Below, piece after piece: positions 1 through 6,669 of a DNA stretch of 8,202 nucleotides. Source of the DNA: Aquificota bacterium (lineage in GTDB: Bacteria > Aquificota > Aquificia > Aquificales > Hydrogenothermaceae). The notes beneath the pieces are model-generated. The model was not told where the DNA came from and made no database searches. It saw only the letters and a program-made list of their open reading frames with translations. The position numbers and the translations under genes were made by a program. Numbering within the stretch: the first letter of the stretch is position 1; each line of letters begins with the position of its first letter. The stretch covers positions 1-8,202 of the forward strand of contig JAADEV010000116.1 in NCBI GenBank assembly GCA_013153295.1. Direction: 5' to 3'.

Positions 1-755
1 AAATGACTATGGAAGGTTTTAACCAGATAATAGACCAACTTCAAAAAGTAGCCCAGCAAATATCAGAAATATCTGTTGATATAGAAAAGGAAAATGAAAA
101 TATTCACCAAATTAAACAGTCTATACTTGAAATTTCTGAAAAGATAAAGACAATCTCAGAAAACACACTCCTTGTTAACCAGCTTGGACACAAGGTTCAA
201 GAGGATATTATAAACGGGGAAGAGAACATAAAACAGATGCAGGAGTTTATAAAGAAACTTACGGAAGCAGGGGAAAAGATTAGACAGGCTATAGACAGTA
301 TAATAGATATTGCCAACCAAACAAATATGCTTGCCTTAAATGCGGCAATAGAGGCGGCAAGGGCGGGTGAGGCAGGTAAAGGCTTTGTTGTTGTAGCAGA
401 CGAGGTTAGGAACTTAGCAGAAACAACCTCTAACTTTGCAAAGAATATACAAGAGATGGTAGCTGAGATATTCAGAAGTATCAAAAAAGCCTCCTCTGCT
501 ATGGACAAAACAAGTGAAGGATACAAACAGATGGCAGAAAGCTACAAAAAGATGGCAGAACTTATAGACCAGATAGCCCAGAATATAAATACCCAAAATG
601 AACATATTCAAAAGATGAGTGAAAATATCCAAAGGGTATCTGAGGTTTCAGAAAGGACAACTGCTAAAAACAAAAACATAACACAGGAAATAAAAAAGCT
701 GTCTCAGGTAGCTGAAGAGGTCAGGGAAGAGGTTAACAGGTTTAAGTTAGAGTAG
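1..755 (+). CDS. Methyl-accepting chemotaxis protein, C-terminal signalling domain (5' partial)
   Basis: This is the cytoplasmic signalling half of a chemoreceptor, which controls the CheA kinase through CheW. The frame is open to the left edge, so the Met at base 3 is probably internal. From that Met there are 250 residues of almost pure heptad-patterned helix. The conserved hairpin tip lies at about residues 101-140, with cores [20 protein letters not shown] and [12 protein letters not shown]. Tip residues N113, E117 and R120 fit the receptor trimer and CheA/CheW contact region. About 117 residues precede the tip and about 130 follow it. Since the two arms of the hairpin should be nearly equal, only the start of the domain plus any HAMP, membrane and sensor parts lie outside the window. 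No CheR-docking pentapeptide is seen at the C-terminus (it ends FKLE). The ligand cannot be inferred. The stop lies inside the end of the convergent sigma gene, with a 14-bp overlap. Confidence 0.93.
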   Translation, partial: MTMEGFNQIIDQLQKVAQQISEISVDIEKENENIHQIKQSILEISEKIKTISENTLLVNQLGHKVQEDIINGEENIKQMQEFIKKLTEAGEKIRQAIDSIIDIANQTNMLALNAAIEAARAGEAGKGFVVVADEVRNLAETTSNFAKNIQEMVAEIFRSIKKASSAMDKTSEGYKQMAESYKKMAELIDQIAQNINTQNEHIQKMSENIQRVSEVSERTTAKNKNITQEIKKLSQVAEEVREEVNRFKLE

Positions 756-1368
756 ACAACAGCTTTTTAAGTTTTTTTACTGCAGAGGCTTTTATCTGGG
801 AGACACGGGATACAGATATACCTAACTCGCTGGCGATACTTTTTAAATCCTTTTCCTCAAAATACATCATTTGTAAAACCTTCTTTTCCTTTTCAGATAA
901 GCTGTTTATAGCCTGTAAAAGTTTTTCTTTCTGGTCTTCCTTTATAACCTCTTCCTCAGGGGTTTCCCGTTGGGAAACAAGGGTATCTATAATCTTTAGA
1001 CTTTCGTCTGAGGATAGGGCTTTTTCTATAGAGACCATAACAGCTGTGTTAGACAGTGGAACTGGCTTCCCTTCCTCTGCTGGCTTTTCCTTTTTTATCT
1101 TATCCCTAACAGTCCTTGGAACTATATCCAAACTCCTAAGGTAGTCTAAAATTTCACCTCTTATCTTTATGTAAGCGTAGGTTGAGAACTTTGCTTTATC
1201 CTTGTCATACCTGTCTATAGCTTTCATCAAACCGATAACGCCTACATTCACAAGGTCATCAAACTCTATATCCCCCTTTGGAAGGCGGTAGTATATCTTA
1301 CTGGCTACCTTTTTAACCAGAGACAGATTTTCTAAAACTATCTTCTCTTTTTCTTTTTTATCTTTCAT
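742..1368 (-). CDS. fliA: FliA/WhiG-type RNA polymerase sigma factor, apparently lacking region 3
   Basis: A sigma-70 family factor of the flagellar sigma-28 class, expected to direct RNA polymerase to motility promoters. Region 2 spans residues ~12-81 ([18 protein letters not shown], then [18 protein letters not shown] and the 2.3/2.4 stretch [20 protein letters not shown]). Region 4 spans ~151-204, with the [23 protein letters not shown]. After [11 protein letters not shown] the usual FliA region 3 helices are missing: about 30 residues ([12 protein letters not shown] and on) lead straight to SIEKAL, whereas E. coli FliA has about 56 over the same interval. Total length is 208 residues against about 239 for E. 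coli FliA. The ATG is well fixed, because an in-frame TAA lies 9 nt upstream and the next Met is residue 48. No good Shine-Dalgarno is visible, which is unusual here. The gene stands alone, divergent from polX and convergent with the chemoreceptor. The family call is firm. The fliA symbol is likely but not certain, since a stress sigma of the same family could look similar. Confidence 0.88.
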   Translation of the reverse strand: MKDKKEKEKIVLENLSLVKKVASKIYYRLPKGDIEFDDLVNVGVIGLMKAIDRYDKDKAKFSTYAYIKIRGEILDYLRSLDIVPRTVRDKIKKEKPAEEGKPVPLSNTAVMVSIEKALSSDESLKIIDTLVSQRETPEEEVIKEDQKEKLLQAINSLSEKEKKVLQMMYFEEKDLKSIASELGISVSRVSQIKASAVKKLKKLLSTLT

Positions 1369-1399
1369 TACAACGGATTAAAGACGACCTCAAGGGGGC

Positions 1400-1428
1400 T
1401 TGCTTTTCCTGTTAGTTTACCATAGGAT
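1400..1428 (+). promoter_or_regulatory. Candidate sigma-70-type promoter for polX
   Basis: TTGCTT (1400-1405) and TAGGAT (1423-1428) are separated by 17 bp in the divergent spacer between the sigma gene and polX. The -35 matches consensus at 3 of 6 positions and the -10 at 4 of 6, so this is only a candidate. Transcription would start near 1435, about 25 bases before the preferred polX start. I could not pick a convincing opposing promoter for the sigma gene in the same spacer. Confidence 0.3.
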
Positions 1429-1459
1429 AAAGGAAAAATGAATTAAGGCAGTGGCAGTT

Positions 1460-3217
1460 ATGGAAAATATAAATAAAGAGTTATCAAATATCTTTAAAAG
1501 AATGGGCTTAATATACGAGTTTTTAGACGACCGTTTCCGTGCAAAGGCGTATGAGAGGGCTTCCCGTGTTATAGATGACCTTCCTGAGGATATTAGAAAC
1601 TATATGGAAAGGGGGGAGAAGGTAAAGGGAATAGGTAGCGGTATAGCATCAAAAATAGAGGAATACATAAAAACAGGGAAGATACAGAAGTATGAAGAGT
1701 TAAAAAATAAAGTCCCTGAGGATTTTATAGAGCTGTTAGATATGCCCGGTTTTGGGGCAAAAACATTAAAAAAGATACACGACAGCCTTGGTATATCAAC
1801 AAAGGAAGAGCTTATAAAGGCATTGGAAGGAGGCTTAGTAGAAAAGTTAGAGGGCTTTGGGGCGAAAAAGGTTCAAAATATGCTTAAAGGTCTCCAGATG
1901 TATGAAATATCAAAAAGAAGGATACTGCTGTGGGAGGCACTTCAAATATCAGACTACCTTATAAATAAGCTAAAGGAAAACCTACCTCAGATACACAAAA
2001 TAGAGGTTGCAGGAAGCACAAGAAGAAGGAAGGAAACAATAGGGGATTTAGACCTACTACTTACCTGTGATGAAAAAGACCGTGAAAAGGTTATGGATTT
2101 TTTCGCCTCCCTTGGGGAGGTTTCACAGGTATTGGTAAAAGGGCTAAAGAAAACCTCAGTTATTATGAAGTTTAATGGAAAAGAGAGGCAGGTTGATTTA
2201 AGGATTTTTGACGATGACCAGTGGGGGGCGGCATTACAGTATTTTACAGGTTCAAAGGAACACAACATTAGAATAAGGGAGATTGCAAGGGAAAAGGGGC
2301 TTAAGGTTAACGAGTATGGCGTATTCAGAATAGACACAGGGGAAAAGGTGGCAGGGGAAACTGAAGAGGGTGTATACAACACACTGGGTATGGATTGGAT
2401 ACCACCTGAGCTTAGGGAGGATAGGGGAGAGATAGAGGCGGCATTAAACCACAATCTACCAGAGCTTGTTAACCTGTCTGATATTAAAGGGGATTTACAC
2501 GTCCACTCTATATGGTCAGACGGAACAGTCCCTATAGAAGGGATTGCCGAGTATATAAAGAACACTTACAAATACCAGTATATAGTTATAACAGACCACT
2601 CAAAAAGCCAAAGGGTGGCAAACGGTCTTGATGAGGAAAGGCTACTGCAACAGATAGAAGAGATAAACACACTTAATAAGATGCTTGGGTTAGATTTTGT
2701 TAAAAAAGGTGTAGAGGTTGATATTTTACTTGACGGTTCACTGGATTTATCAGATGAAATCCTATCCCAGCTTGACTGGGTGGTAGCTTCTGTCCACAGC
2801 CATTTCTCAAGGGACAACACAGACAGGATACTAAAGGCTATGGAGAACCCGTTTGTTAATGTAATAGGACACCCTACAGGCAGACTTATAGGACTTAGGG
2901 AGGGCTACCCTGTGGATATGGAAGCGGTGGTAAAGAAAGCTAAAGAGACAGGAACAGCCCTTGAGATAAACGCCCAACCCCGTAGAATGGATATTAACGA
3001 AAACTGGGTAAGGTTAGCTGTGGAAGAAGGTGTAAAAATGGTAATATCAACAGATGCCCATAACCTAAAAAACTTTGAGTTTATGAGGTTAGGGGTTTAT
3101 ATAGCAAGGCGTGGCTGGGCTACAAAGGAGGACATACTTAACACAGGTAGCTGGGAAAGGATAAAGGGGTTTGTAAACCAGAAAAGGAAAAAATTCGGCG
3201 TTAAAGCTACAGTATAA
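1460..3217 (+). CDS. polX: DNA polymerase X family protein with C-terminal PHP nuclease domain
   Basis: Bacterial/archaeal PolX fills short DNA gaps in repair, and its PHP domain supplies Mn-dependent 3'-5' exonuclease and AP-processing activity. Numbered from a GTG at 1451, the order is: N-terminal helix-hairpin-helix region (residues ~1-150, with VKGIGSGIASKIEEYIKTGK and LLDMPGFGAKTLKKIHDSLG), Pol beta palm (~185-315), and PHP domain (~347-575). The nucleotidyltransferase motif GSTRRRKETIGDLD gives catalytic Asp199 and Asp201, and the third Asp is D249 in RQVDLR. The PHP metal motifs are all present: DLHVH (H350, H352), TDHS, GVEVDI, SVHS, GHPTGR, EIN and STDAH (D535, H537). Both activities therefore look intact. 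Length is about 585 residues, normal for the family. I prefer ATG 1460, because AAGG at 1445-1448 is 11 nt away; from GTG 1451 it is only 2 nt. It is the first gene of a three-gene unit. Confidence 0.96.
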   Translation: MENINKELSNIFKRMGLIYEFLDDRFRAKAYERASRVIDDLPEDIRNYMERGEKVKGIGSGIASKIEEYIKTGKIQKYEELKNKVPEDFIELLDMPGFGAKTLKKIHDSLGISTKEELIKALEGGLVEKLEGFGAKKVQNMLKGLQMYEISKRRILLWEALQISDYLINKLKENLPQIHKIEVAGSTRRRKETIGDLDLLLTCDEKDREKVMDFFASLGEVSQVLVKGLKKTSVIMKFNGKERQVDLRIFDDDQWGAALQYFTGSKEHNIRIREIAREKGLKVNEYGVFRIDTGEKVAGETEEGVYNTLGMDWIPPELREDRGEIEAALNHNLPELVNLSDIKGDLHVHSIWSDGTVPIEGIAEYIKNTYKYQYIVITDHSKSQRVANGLDEERLLQQIEEINTLNKMLGLDFVKKGVEVDILLDGSLDLSDEILSQLDWVVASVHSHFSRDNTDRILKAMENPFVNVIGHPTGRLIGLREGYPVDMEAVVKKAKETGTALEINAQPRRMDINENWVRLAVEEGVKMVISTDAHNLKNFEFMRLGVYIARRGWATKEDILNTGSWERIKGFVNQKRKKFGVKATV

Positions 3218-3223
3218 AAGGAG
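3216..3223 (+). promoter_or_regulatory. Strong Shine-Dalgarno of the phosphatase gene
   Basis: AAAAGGAG overlaps the polX stop codon and ends 8 nt before the ATG at 3232. A second GGAG follows at 3225-3228. The 14-nt spacer between polX and this start, with no room for a promoter, supports co-transcription. Confidence 0.7.
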
Positions 3224-3231
3224 AGGAGTAT

Positions 3232-3681
3232 ATGATTAGGTGGATAACAGACTACTTAGGGGGAAGTAGGGCACCTGAACCTTGGGAGTTGGAAAACTGG
3301 AAAAAAGAAGGGGTTGATGTAGTTATAAACCTGTTAAAAGGGGAGTATGGGGATTTTATAGCAGATAAACAGAGGGAGATGGGTTTTGAGGTTATTAGAA
3401 TACCCTTTGATATGCACCAGATAATCCCTGAGGAGGATTTTTTAGCAGTTTACGACTATATTGATGGGATAAAGGAGAGTAAAAAGGCGGTAGTCCACTG
3501 TAAGTATGGACAGGCAAGAAGTGGCACTTTTTTAGCTGGATACTTGATACACAAGGGAATTCCTTACGAAAAGGCTATAGATACAGTATTGGCTAAAGGC
3601 TTTGAACCCCAAACCTTCCACCAAATCCATTTTTTACAAAAATTGGCTAAAGAAAAGGGGCTATGGACTACCAAAAGGTAA
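3232..3681 (+). CDS. Cysteine-based dual-specificity/tyrosine protein phosphatase, archaeal-like
   Basis: A small cytoplasmic phosphatase of the PTP/DSP fold that removes phosphate through a phosphocysteine intermediate. The signature loop VHCKYGQARSGT gives nucleophile C90 and phosphate-binding R96 (C-x5-R), followed by S97. A likely general acid is D60 in IPFDMHQIIPEED. The N-terminus WITDYLGGSRAPEPWELENW and the layout resemble the compact archaeal PTPs of Sulfolobus type, from memory of that family. Its 149 residues make a complete single domain, with no signal peptide or membrane segment. Substrates are unknown: it could act on phosphotyrosine, phosphoserine or phosphothreonine, or on a small phosphorylated molecule. 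It lies 14 nt after polX with a strong Shine-Dalgarno, and its last 19 bases overlap the next gene, so it is almost certainly in the polX operon. Confidence 0.88.
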   Translation: MIRWITDYLGGSRAPEPWELENWKKEGVDVVINLLKGEYGDFIADKQREMGFEVIRIPFDMHQIIPEEDFLAVYDYIDGIKESKKAVVHCKYGQARSGTFLAGYLIHKGIPYEKAIDTVLAKGFEPQTFHQIHFLQKLAKEKGLWTTKR

Positions 3682-4061
3682 AGAAAATAAAAATTTACGC
3701 CACAAAAGGTGATACTAATGTTTCCCCTACAGAGTTAGGTAAACTTGCAAAGGGGGAGGTTAATACCTCTTTTAGAAATTTTTTAACAGCTTTAAAACAT
3801 ATAAATGAGAGGCATTACACAGAGGCTATAAAGTGGCTACAACTTTCGGACTGTAAGGAAGCCCCTTTTATAATAGGACTACTTGCTTTAAAAACAGCAG
3901 ATACATTCCTATTTGAGGAGTATAAGGGAGAGGTATTCTCCAAAGACTGTTTAAAAAAAGCTGGTTTAGATTTGGTAATACAGGATAGGGACAGGAAAAT
4001 AGTTATAAAAGAGGAAGGGGCTTTAAAGCCCCTTGATGTTATTTATCTTCTGGAACTTTGA
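3663..4061 (+). CDS. Hypothetical protein with a TPR-like helical pair
   Basis: I do not recognise this 132-residue protein. It begins inside the end of the phosphatase gene (19-bp overlap, different frame), with AAAAGGGG just ahead of its ATG, so translational coupling is likely. Residues ~38-88 form amphipathic helices; HYTEAIKWLQLSDCKEAPFI followed by IGLLALKTADTFLFEEY has the spacing of one TPR or SEL1-like repeat. Residues ~99-131 read as a short beta-rich end (LDLVIQDRDRKIVIKEE, then VIYLLEL). There are two Cys (64 and 96), no signal peptide and no membrane span. It is the last gene of the polX unit, and its final 23 bases overlap the end of porB on the other strand. Its codon use matches its neighbours. 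The overlap with a conserved gene end and the tight spacing suggest a real gene. Function is unknown; a scaffolding or partner role for the phosphatase is only a guess. Confidence 0.75.
   Translation: MDYQKVKKIKIYATKGDTNVSPTELGKLAKGEVNTSFRNFLTALKHINERHYTEAIKWLQLSDCKEAPFIIGLLALKTADTFLFEEYKGEVFSKDCLKKAGLDLVIQDRDRKIVIKEEGALKPLDVIYLLEL
4015..4034 (-). terminator. Candidate intrinsic terminator of the por operon (20-bp perfect palindrome)
   Basis: AAGGGGCTTTAAAGCCCCTT is a perfect 20-bp inverted repeat starting 4 nt past the porB stop codon. On the - strand transcript it gives a GC-cored hairpin followed by the T-rich CCTCTTTTATAAC. On the + strand it sits inside codons 118-124 of the convergent hypothetical gene, and the downstream tract (GATGTTATTTATCTTC) is a poorer U-run. 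It may therefore work mainly for por, or weakly in both directions. Confidence 0.65.
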
Positions 4062-5064
4062 AAAGTTCTTCGTAATCTACACCCTCTTCCTCAGCTAACT
4101 TTTTGGACATCTCCTCAAGGTGTAGTAAAAGTTTCCATTTCTCGTCTACTTCCTTCTGTATCCTTTCAAGTATCTCTGGATACTTAAGGACGTGCTTCCA
4201 CCTTGGTTGCGCGGCTATATACTCCTCTATTGGTTTAGGCTTTTTAGGTTTAATATTTATCTTCCAGTATTTTCCATCTATAACCTCGTATACTGGCCAG
4301 TATCTTGTCTCAACGGCTAATTTTGCCAGTCTCATTGTGTCTTCCGGTGAAAATCTCCAAGAGAGTGTACAAGGTTCAAGGACATTTATAAACTTAAACC
4401 CTTTCATTGATATGGCTTTCTTTGTCTTCCTTGTAAGGTCTCTAAAGATATGTGGGGAAGCCTGTGCCACATACGGTATACCGTGGGAAGCCATTATCAT
4501 TGTAAGGTCTTTCCTTGGTTCCTGCTTTCCTACCTTTACCTTTCCTACAGGTGTTGTTTTTGTGTATGCCCCGATAGGTGTAGCAGAGGATTTTTGATAA
4601 CCTGTGTTCTGGTATCCTTCGTTGTTGTAGCAAACATAAAGTATATCGTGTCCCCTTTCTGCTGTCGCAGATAAAGCCTGAAATCCAATATCGTATGTTC
4701 CACCGTCTCCACCGAAGGCTACAAAGTGTATCCTTTTATCCTCTGGTATAACCCCTTTCTTCTTTAGAACTTTGTATGCAGTTTCAACCCCTGACATAAC
4801 TGTAGCTGTAGACTGGAAGTTAACGTGTATCCACGGCACATTCCACGCTGTAACAGGGTAAACACCTGTTGTAACCTCAAGGCAACCTGTGGCGTTGGAA
4901 ACTATAACAGGTTCGTTTATAGCAAGTAGTATCTCATTTACAATAGGTGGTATTCCACACCCGATACACATTCTATGCCCGGGGGCAAGGGGCATATCTC
5001 CACCGAAGGTTTCTCTATGTGATGCCAGTTCTGAAAGTAATGCTATAGGTCTTTTTTTCGCCAT
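4039..5064 (-). CDS. porB: Pyruvate:ferredoxin oxidoreductase beta subunit (TPP-binding)
   Basis: The beta subunit carries thiamine diphosphate and one [4Fe-4S] cluster of the 2-oxoacid:ferredoxin oxidoreductase. The cluster ligands are C33 and C36 (MCIGCGIPP), C61 (SNATGCLEV) and C232 (VLEPCTLSW). The TPP/Mg motif starts at G119-D120-G121 (FGGDGGTYDIG) and ends at N147-N148 (CYNNEGYQNTG). The protein is 341 residues. Its Lys/Glu-rich helical tail (~275-341) is longer than the short ~290-residue beta subunits, and closer to what I recall for Thermotoga-type PorB. The start has GGGAG 5 nt upstream, lying inside the end of porA. The gene follows porA by 2 nt and is last in the operon. All catalytic features are intact. 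Which oxoacid is used is set by context; see porA. Confidence 0.95.
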   Translation of the reverse strand: MAKKRPIALLSELASHRETFGGDMPLAPGHRMCIGCGIPPIVNEILLAINEPVIVSNATGCLEVTTGVYPVTAWNVPWIHVNFQSTATVMSGVETAYKVLKKKGVIPEDKRIHFVAFGGDGGTYDIGFQALSATAERGHDILYVCYNNEGYQNTGYQKSSATPIGAYTKTTPVGKVKVGKQEPRKDLTMIMASHGIPYVAQASPHIFRDLTRKTKKAISMKGFKFINVLEPCTLSWRFSPEDTMRLAKLAVETRYWPVYEVIDGKYWKINIKPKKPKPIEEYIAAQPRWKHVLKYPEILERIQKEVDEKWKLLLHLEEMSKKLAEEEGVDYEELFKVPEDK

Positions 5065-5066
5065 CT

Positions 5067-6260
5067 TTACTCCCTCACTTGTAAGTATTCAACAAAGTTT
5101 TGTCTGGTTTCTTCACCTTTTACAAGGCGTTCAACCCTTTCAAAAGCCTTCATAAACTCCTCTTCGTGGACTTCCCTACCGCCGAGACCGTAAATAAAGT
5201 TGTGTAGCAGTGGTCTGTTCTGGGAAGCCATTACCGAGGTGGAAATATCCTTAAATAAAGGTCCACCTATACCATCAAAGGAGTCAGCCCTGTCTAAAAC
5301 TGCAACCCCTTTAGCCTTAGATAACGCCTTCGCAACCTGTTCCACAGGGAAAGGTCTGTATAGCCTTATTTTTATAGCACCTACCTTTTTACCCTGTTCC
5401 CTTAATCTATCAACTGCGTCTTTAAGTGTTCCAAAGGAGGAACCCATAGAGATACCGATATACTCTGCGTCTTCTGTTTTGTATTCCTCTATAAAGTCAT
5501 ACTTTTTACCTGATATTTGGGCAAACTCATCAAAAACCTCTTTAACTATATCGTAAACCTTTAGGAAATCCACGTGTTGTTGGTATTTACACTCTGTATA
5601 GTAATCCGGTTGGGCTGTAGCCCCGTATGTGACCGGCTTATCCACATCAAGTAGTGGGTAAGGTATTCTGTGTATATCAGATGGTCCAACAAAGTTTCTA
5701 ACAGTTTCATCATCAAGTATCTCAACATCTTCTATAGAGTGGGATACTATATAACCGTCGTAGTTTACTATAATAGGGAACATTGCCTTTTCGGAGATTT
5801 TTACAGCCATAATAATGTTATGGTAGGCTTCTTGGGCGTTTTCAGAGAATATTGAAATCCAGCTTGTATCCCTTGTTAACATAGAATCTGCGTGATCACA
5901 GTGGATAGATAAAGGTGCAGATAAAGCCCTGTTAACATCAAGTAGAACGATAGGAACCCTCATTCCTGAGGCAACATACATATTTTCCACCATATAGGCT
6001 ATACCCGGTCCTGCTGAGGCTGTGATTGTCCTTGCCCCTGCGGCGGCGGCACCTATACAGGTAGCTAACGCTGAGTGTTCCCCGTCAACTGCTATCATCT
6101 CAGTATCAACTTCACCGTTTGCCACATACTCAGCAAAGAAACCCATTAACTCTGTTTGTGGGGATATAGGATAAACAGCCGCCACATCAAAGTTTATCTG
6201 TCTCATAGCCTCTGCGGCGGCTTGATTACCTGTTAAAGCTATCACCTTTGTTTGTGCCAT
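5067..6260 (-). CDS. porA: Pyruvate:ferredoxin oxidoreductase alpha subunit
   Basis: The alpha subunit forms the other half of the TPP site and binds the oxoacid. It has the N-terminal pyrimidine-binding domain with YPISPQTELMG (residues 30-40), the Glu expected to touch the TPP aminopyrimidine at E61 (VDGEHSALA), and R111 (DVNRALSAPLSIHCDHADS) at the position known to hold the pyruvate carboxylate in PFORs. The usual Thr of YPIT is Ser here (S33), which keeps the hydroxyl. The C-terminal domain (~265-397) includes SMGSSFGT, LYRPFP and YGLGGRE. Length is 397 residues, normal for the family. GGAGG lies 8 nt before the ATG, and porD ends 16 nt upstream. The overall pattern resembles Thermotoga/archaeal PorA, so I call pyruvate. 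A related 2-oxoglutarate or branched-chain oxoacid enzyme cannot be excluded from sequence alone. Confidence 0.94.
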   Translation of the reverse strand: MAQTKVIALTGNQAAAEAMRQINFDVAAVYPISPQTELMGFFAEYVANGEVDTEMIAVDGEHSALATCIGAAAAGARTITASAGPGIAYMVENMYVASGMRVPIVLLDVNRALSAPLSIHCDHADSMLTRDTSWISIFSENAQEAYHNIIMAVKISEKAMFPIIVNYDGYIVSHSIEDVEILDDETVRNFVGPSDIHRIPYPLLDVDKPVTYGATAQPDYYTECKYQQHVDFLKVYDIVKEVFDEFAQISGKKYDFIEEYKTEDAEYIGISMGSSFGTLKDAVDRLREQGKKVGAIKIRLYRPFPVEQVAKALSKAKGVAVLDRADSFDGIGGPLFKDISTSVMASQNRPLLHNFIYGLGGREVHEEEFMKAFERVERLVKGEETRQNFVEYLQVRE

Positions 6261-6276
6261 ATTTTAGCCCTCCGTA

Positions 6277-6600
6277 TTATTGACCTAATTCTCTTTCAAG
6301 TTCTTTCAGTTTAATATCCATTTCAGGCACCATCTCAAGTGCGTCGTATGGACACTCAACTGCACATATCCCACACCCTTTACAGTAGTCAAAGTCTGTC
6401 TCAAACCTTTCCTGTGGTGTAACAGGTATACTGTCGTCTGGACAGAATATCCAACATATTAAACAATGGGTGCATTTATCTGTATTTAAAACAGGTCTTA
6501 ACATTCTCCAAGAACCGGTGTGGTTTATCTTACTTGAACCGGGTTCTGGAACAATAGAACCTATAGGGATTTCGTGCCAGGCTTTAAGTTTGTATGCCAT
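6277..6600 (-). CDS. porD: Pyruvate:ferredoxin oxidoreductase delta subunit (2x[4Fe-4S] ferredoxin-like)
   Basis: The electron-transfer subunit, which carries electrons between the beta-subunit cluster and external ferredoxin. Two complete CxxCxxCxxxCP motifs bind two [4Fe-4S] clusters: C43, C46, C49, C53 (DKCTHCLICWIFCPDDS) and C73, C76, C79, C83 (DYCKGCGICAVECPYDA). The N-terminal 40 residues (WHEIPIGSIVPEPGSS, then TGSWRMLRPV) are the typical PorD/VorD lead rather than a free ferredoxin. Length is 107 residues, as expected. It has GGAGG 8 nt before the ATG. It is separated from porG by 69 nt, the longest gap in this operon, which holds two small inverted repeats. Confidence 0.95.
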   Translation of the reverse strand: MAYKLKAWHEIPIGSIVPEPGSSKINHTGSWRMLRPVLNTDKCTHCLICWIFCPDDSIPVTPQERFETDFDYCKGCGICAVECPYDALEMVPEMDIKLKELERELGQ

Positions 6601-6622
6601 TACTTAAACCTCCAGTTTTTTG

Positions 6623-6635
6623 TGTTATGCTAACA
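6623..6635 (-). repeat. Small inverted repeat in the porG-porD gap
   Basis: TGTTATGCTAACA has 5-bp arms (TGTTA/TAACA) and a 3-nt centre. It lies 22 nt before the porD ATG. The arms share the TGTTA word with the palindrome upstream of porG but face the opposite way. It could be a weak hairpin near the porD ribosome site or a protein-binding half-site pair, or it could be chance. Confidence 0.35.
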
Positions 6636-6644
6636 ACTATGTAA

Positions 6645-6667
6645 TGCTGTTTTTATGAGATACAGCA
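6645..6667 (-). repeat. Hairpin after porG
   Basis: TGCTGT and ACAGCA form a perfect 6-bp stem with an 11-nt loop, starting 2 nt past the porG stop. No U-run follows on the - strand, so it does not look like a full terminator. A processing or mRNA-stability hairpin that sets different porG and porDAB levels would fit. Confidence 0.35.
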
Positions 6668-6669
6668 CA

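Noticed and set aside
518..566. A short internal peptide repeat in the chemoreceptor (YKQMAES / YKKMAEL).
   Set aside because: This is ordinary heptad-type repetition in a coiled coil, not a separate element.
681..712. A possible terminator for the sigma gene inside the chemoreceptor end: AGCT arms followed by six T on the - strand.
   Set aside because: The stem is only 4 bp with a 9-nt loop, too weak to support.
1438..1446. A minimal ATG-AAT-TAA reading frame preceded by AAAGGA, just ahead of polX, as a possible leader or regulatory mini-ORF.
   Set aside because: Two codons can arise by chance in purine-rich leader DNA, and there is no attenuator-like structure after it.
1987..2565. A long open frame (192 codons) antisense to polX.
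   Set aside because: It lies wholly opposite an intact conserved enzyme, and its Ser/Pro/Ile-rich translation is typical of a shadow frame.
4103..4597. A 164-codon open frame antisense to porB, with hydrophobic stretches that could mimic a membrane protein.
   Set aside because: porB on the other strand carries all its cluster and TPP residues; the hydrophobicity is what the complement of Lys/Glu-rich coding DNA gives.
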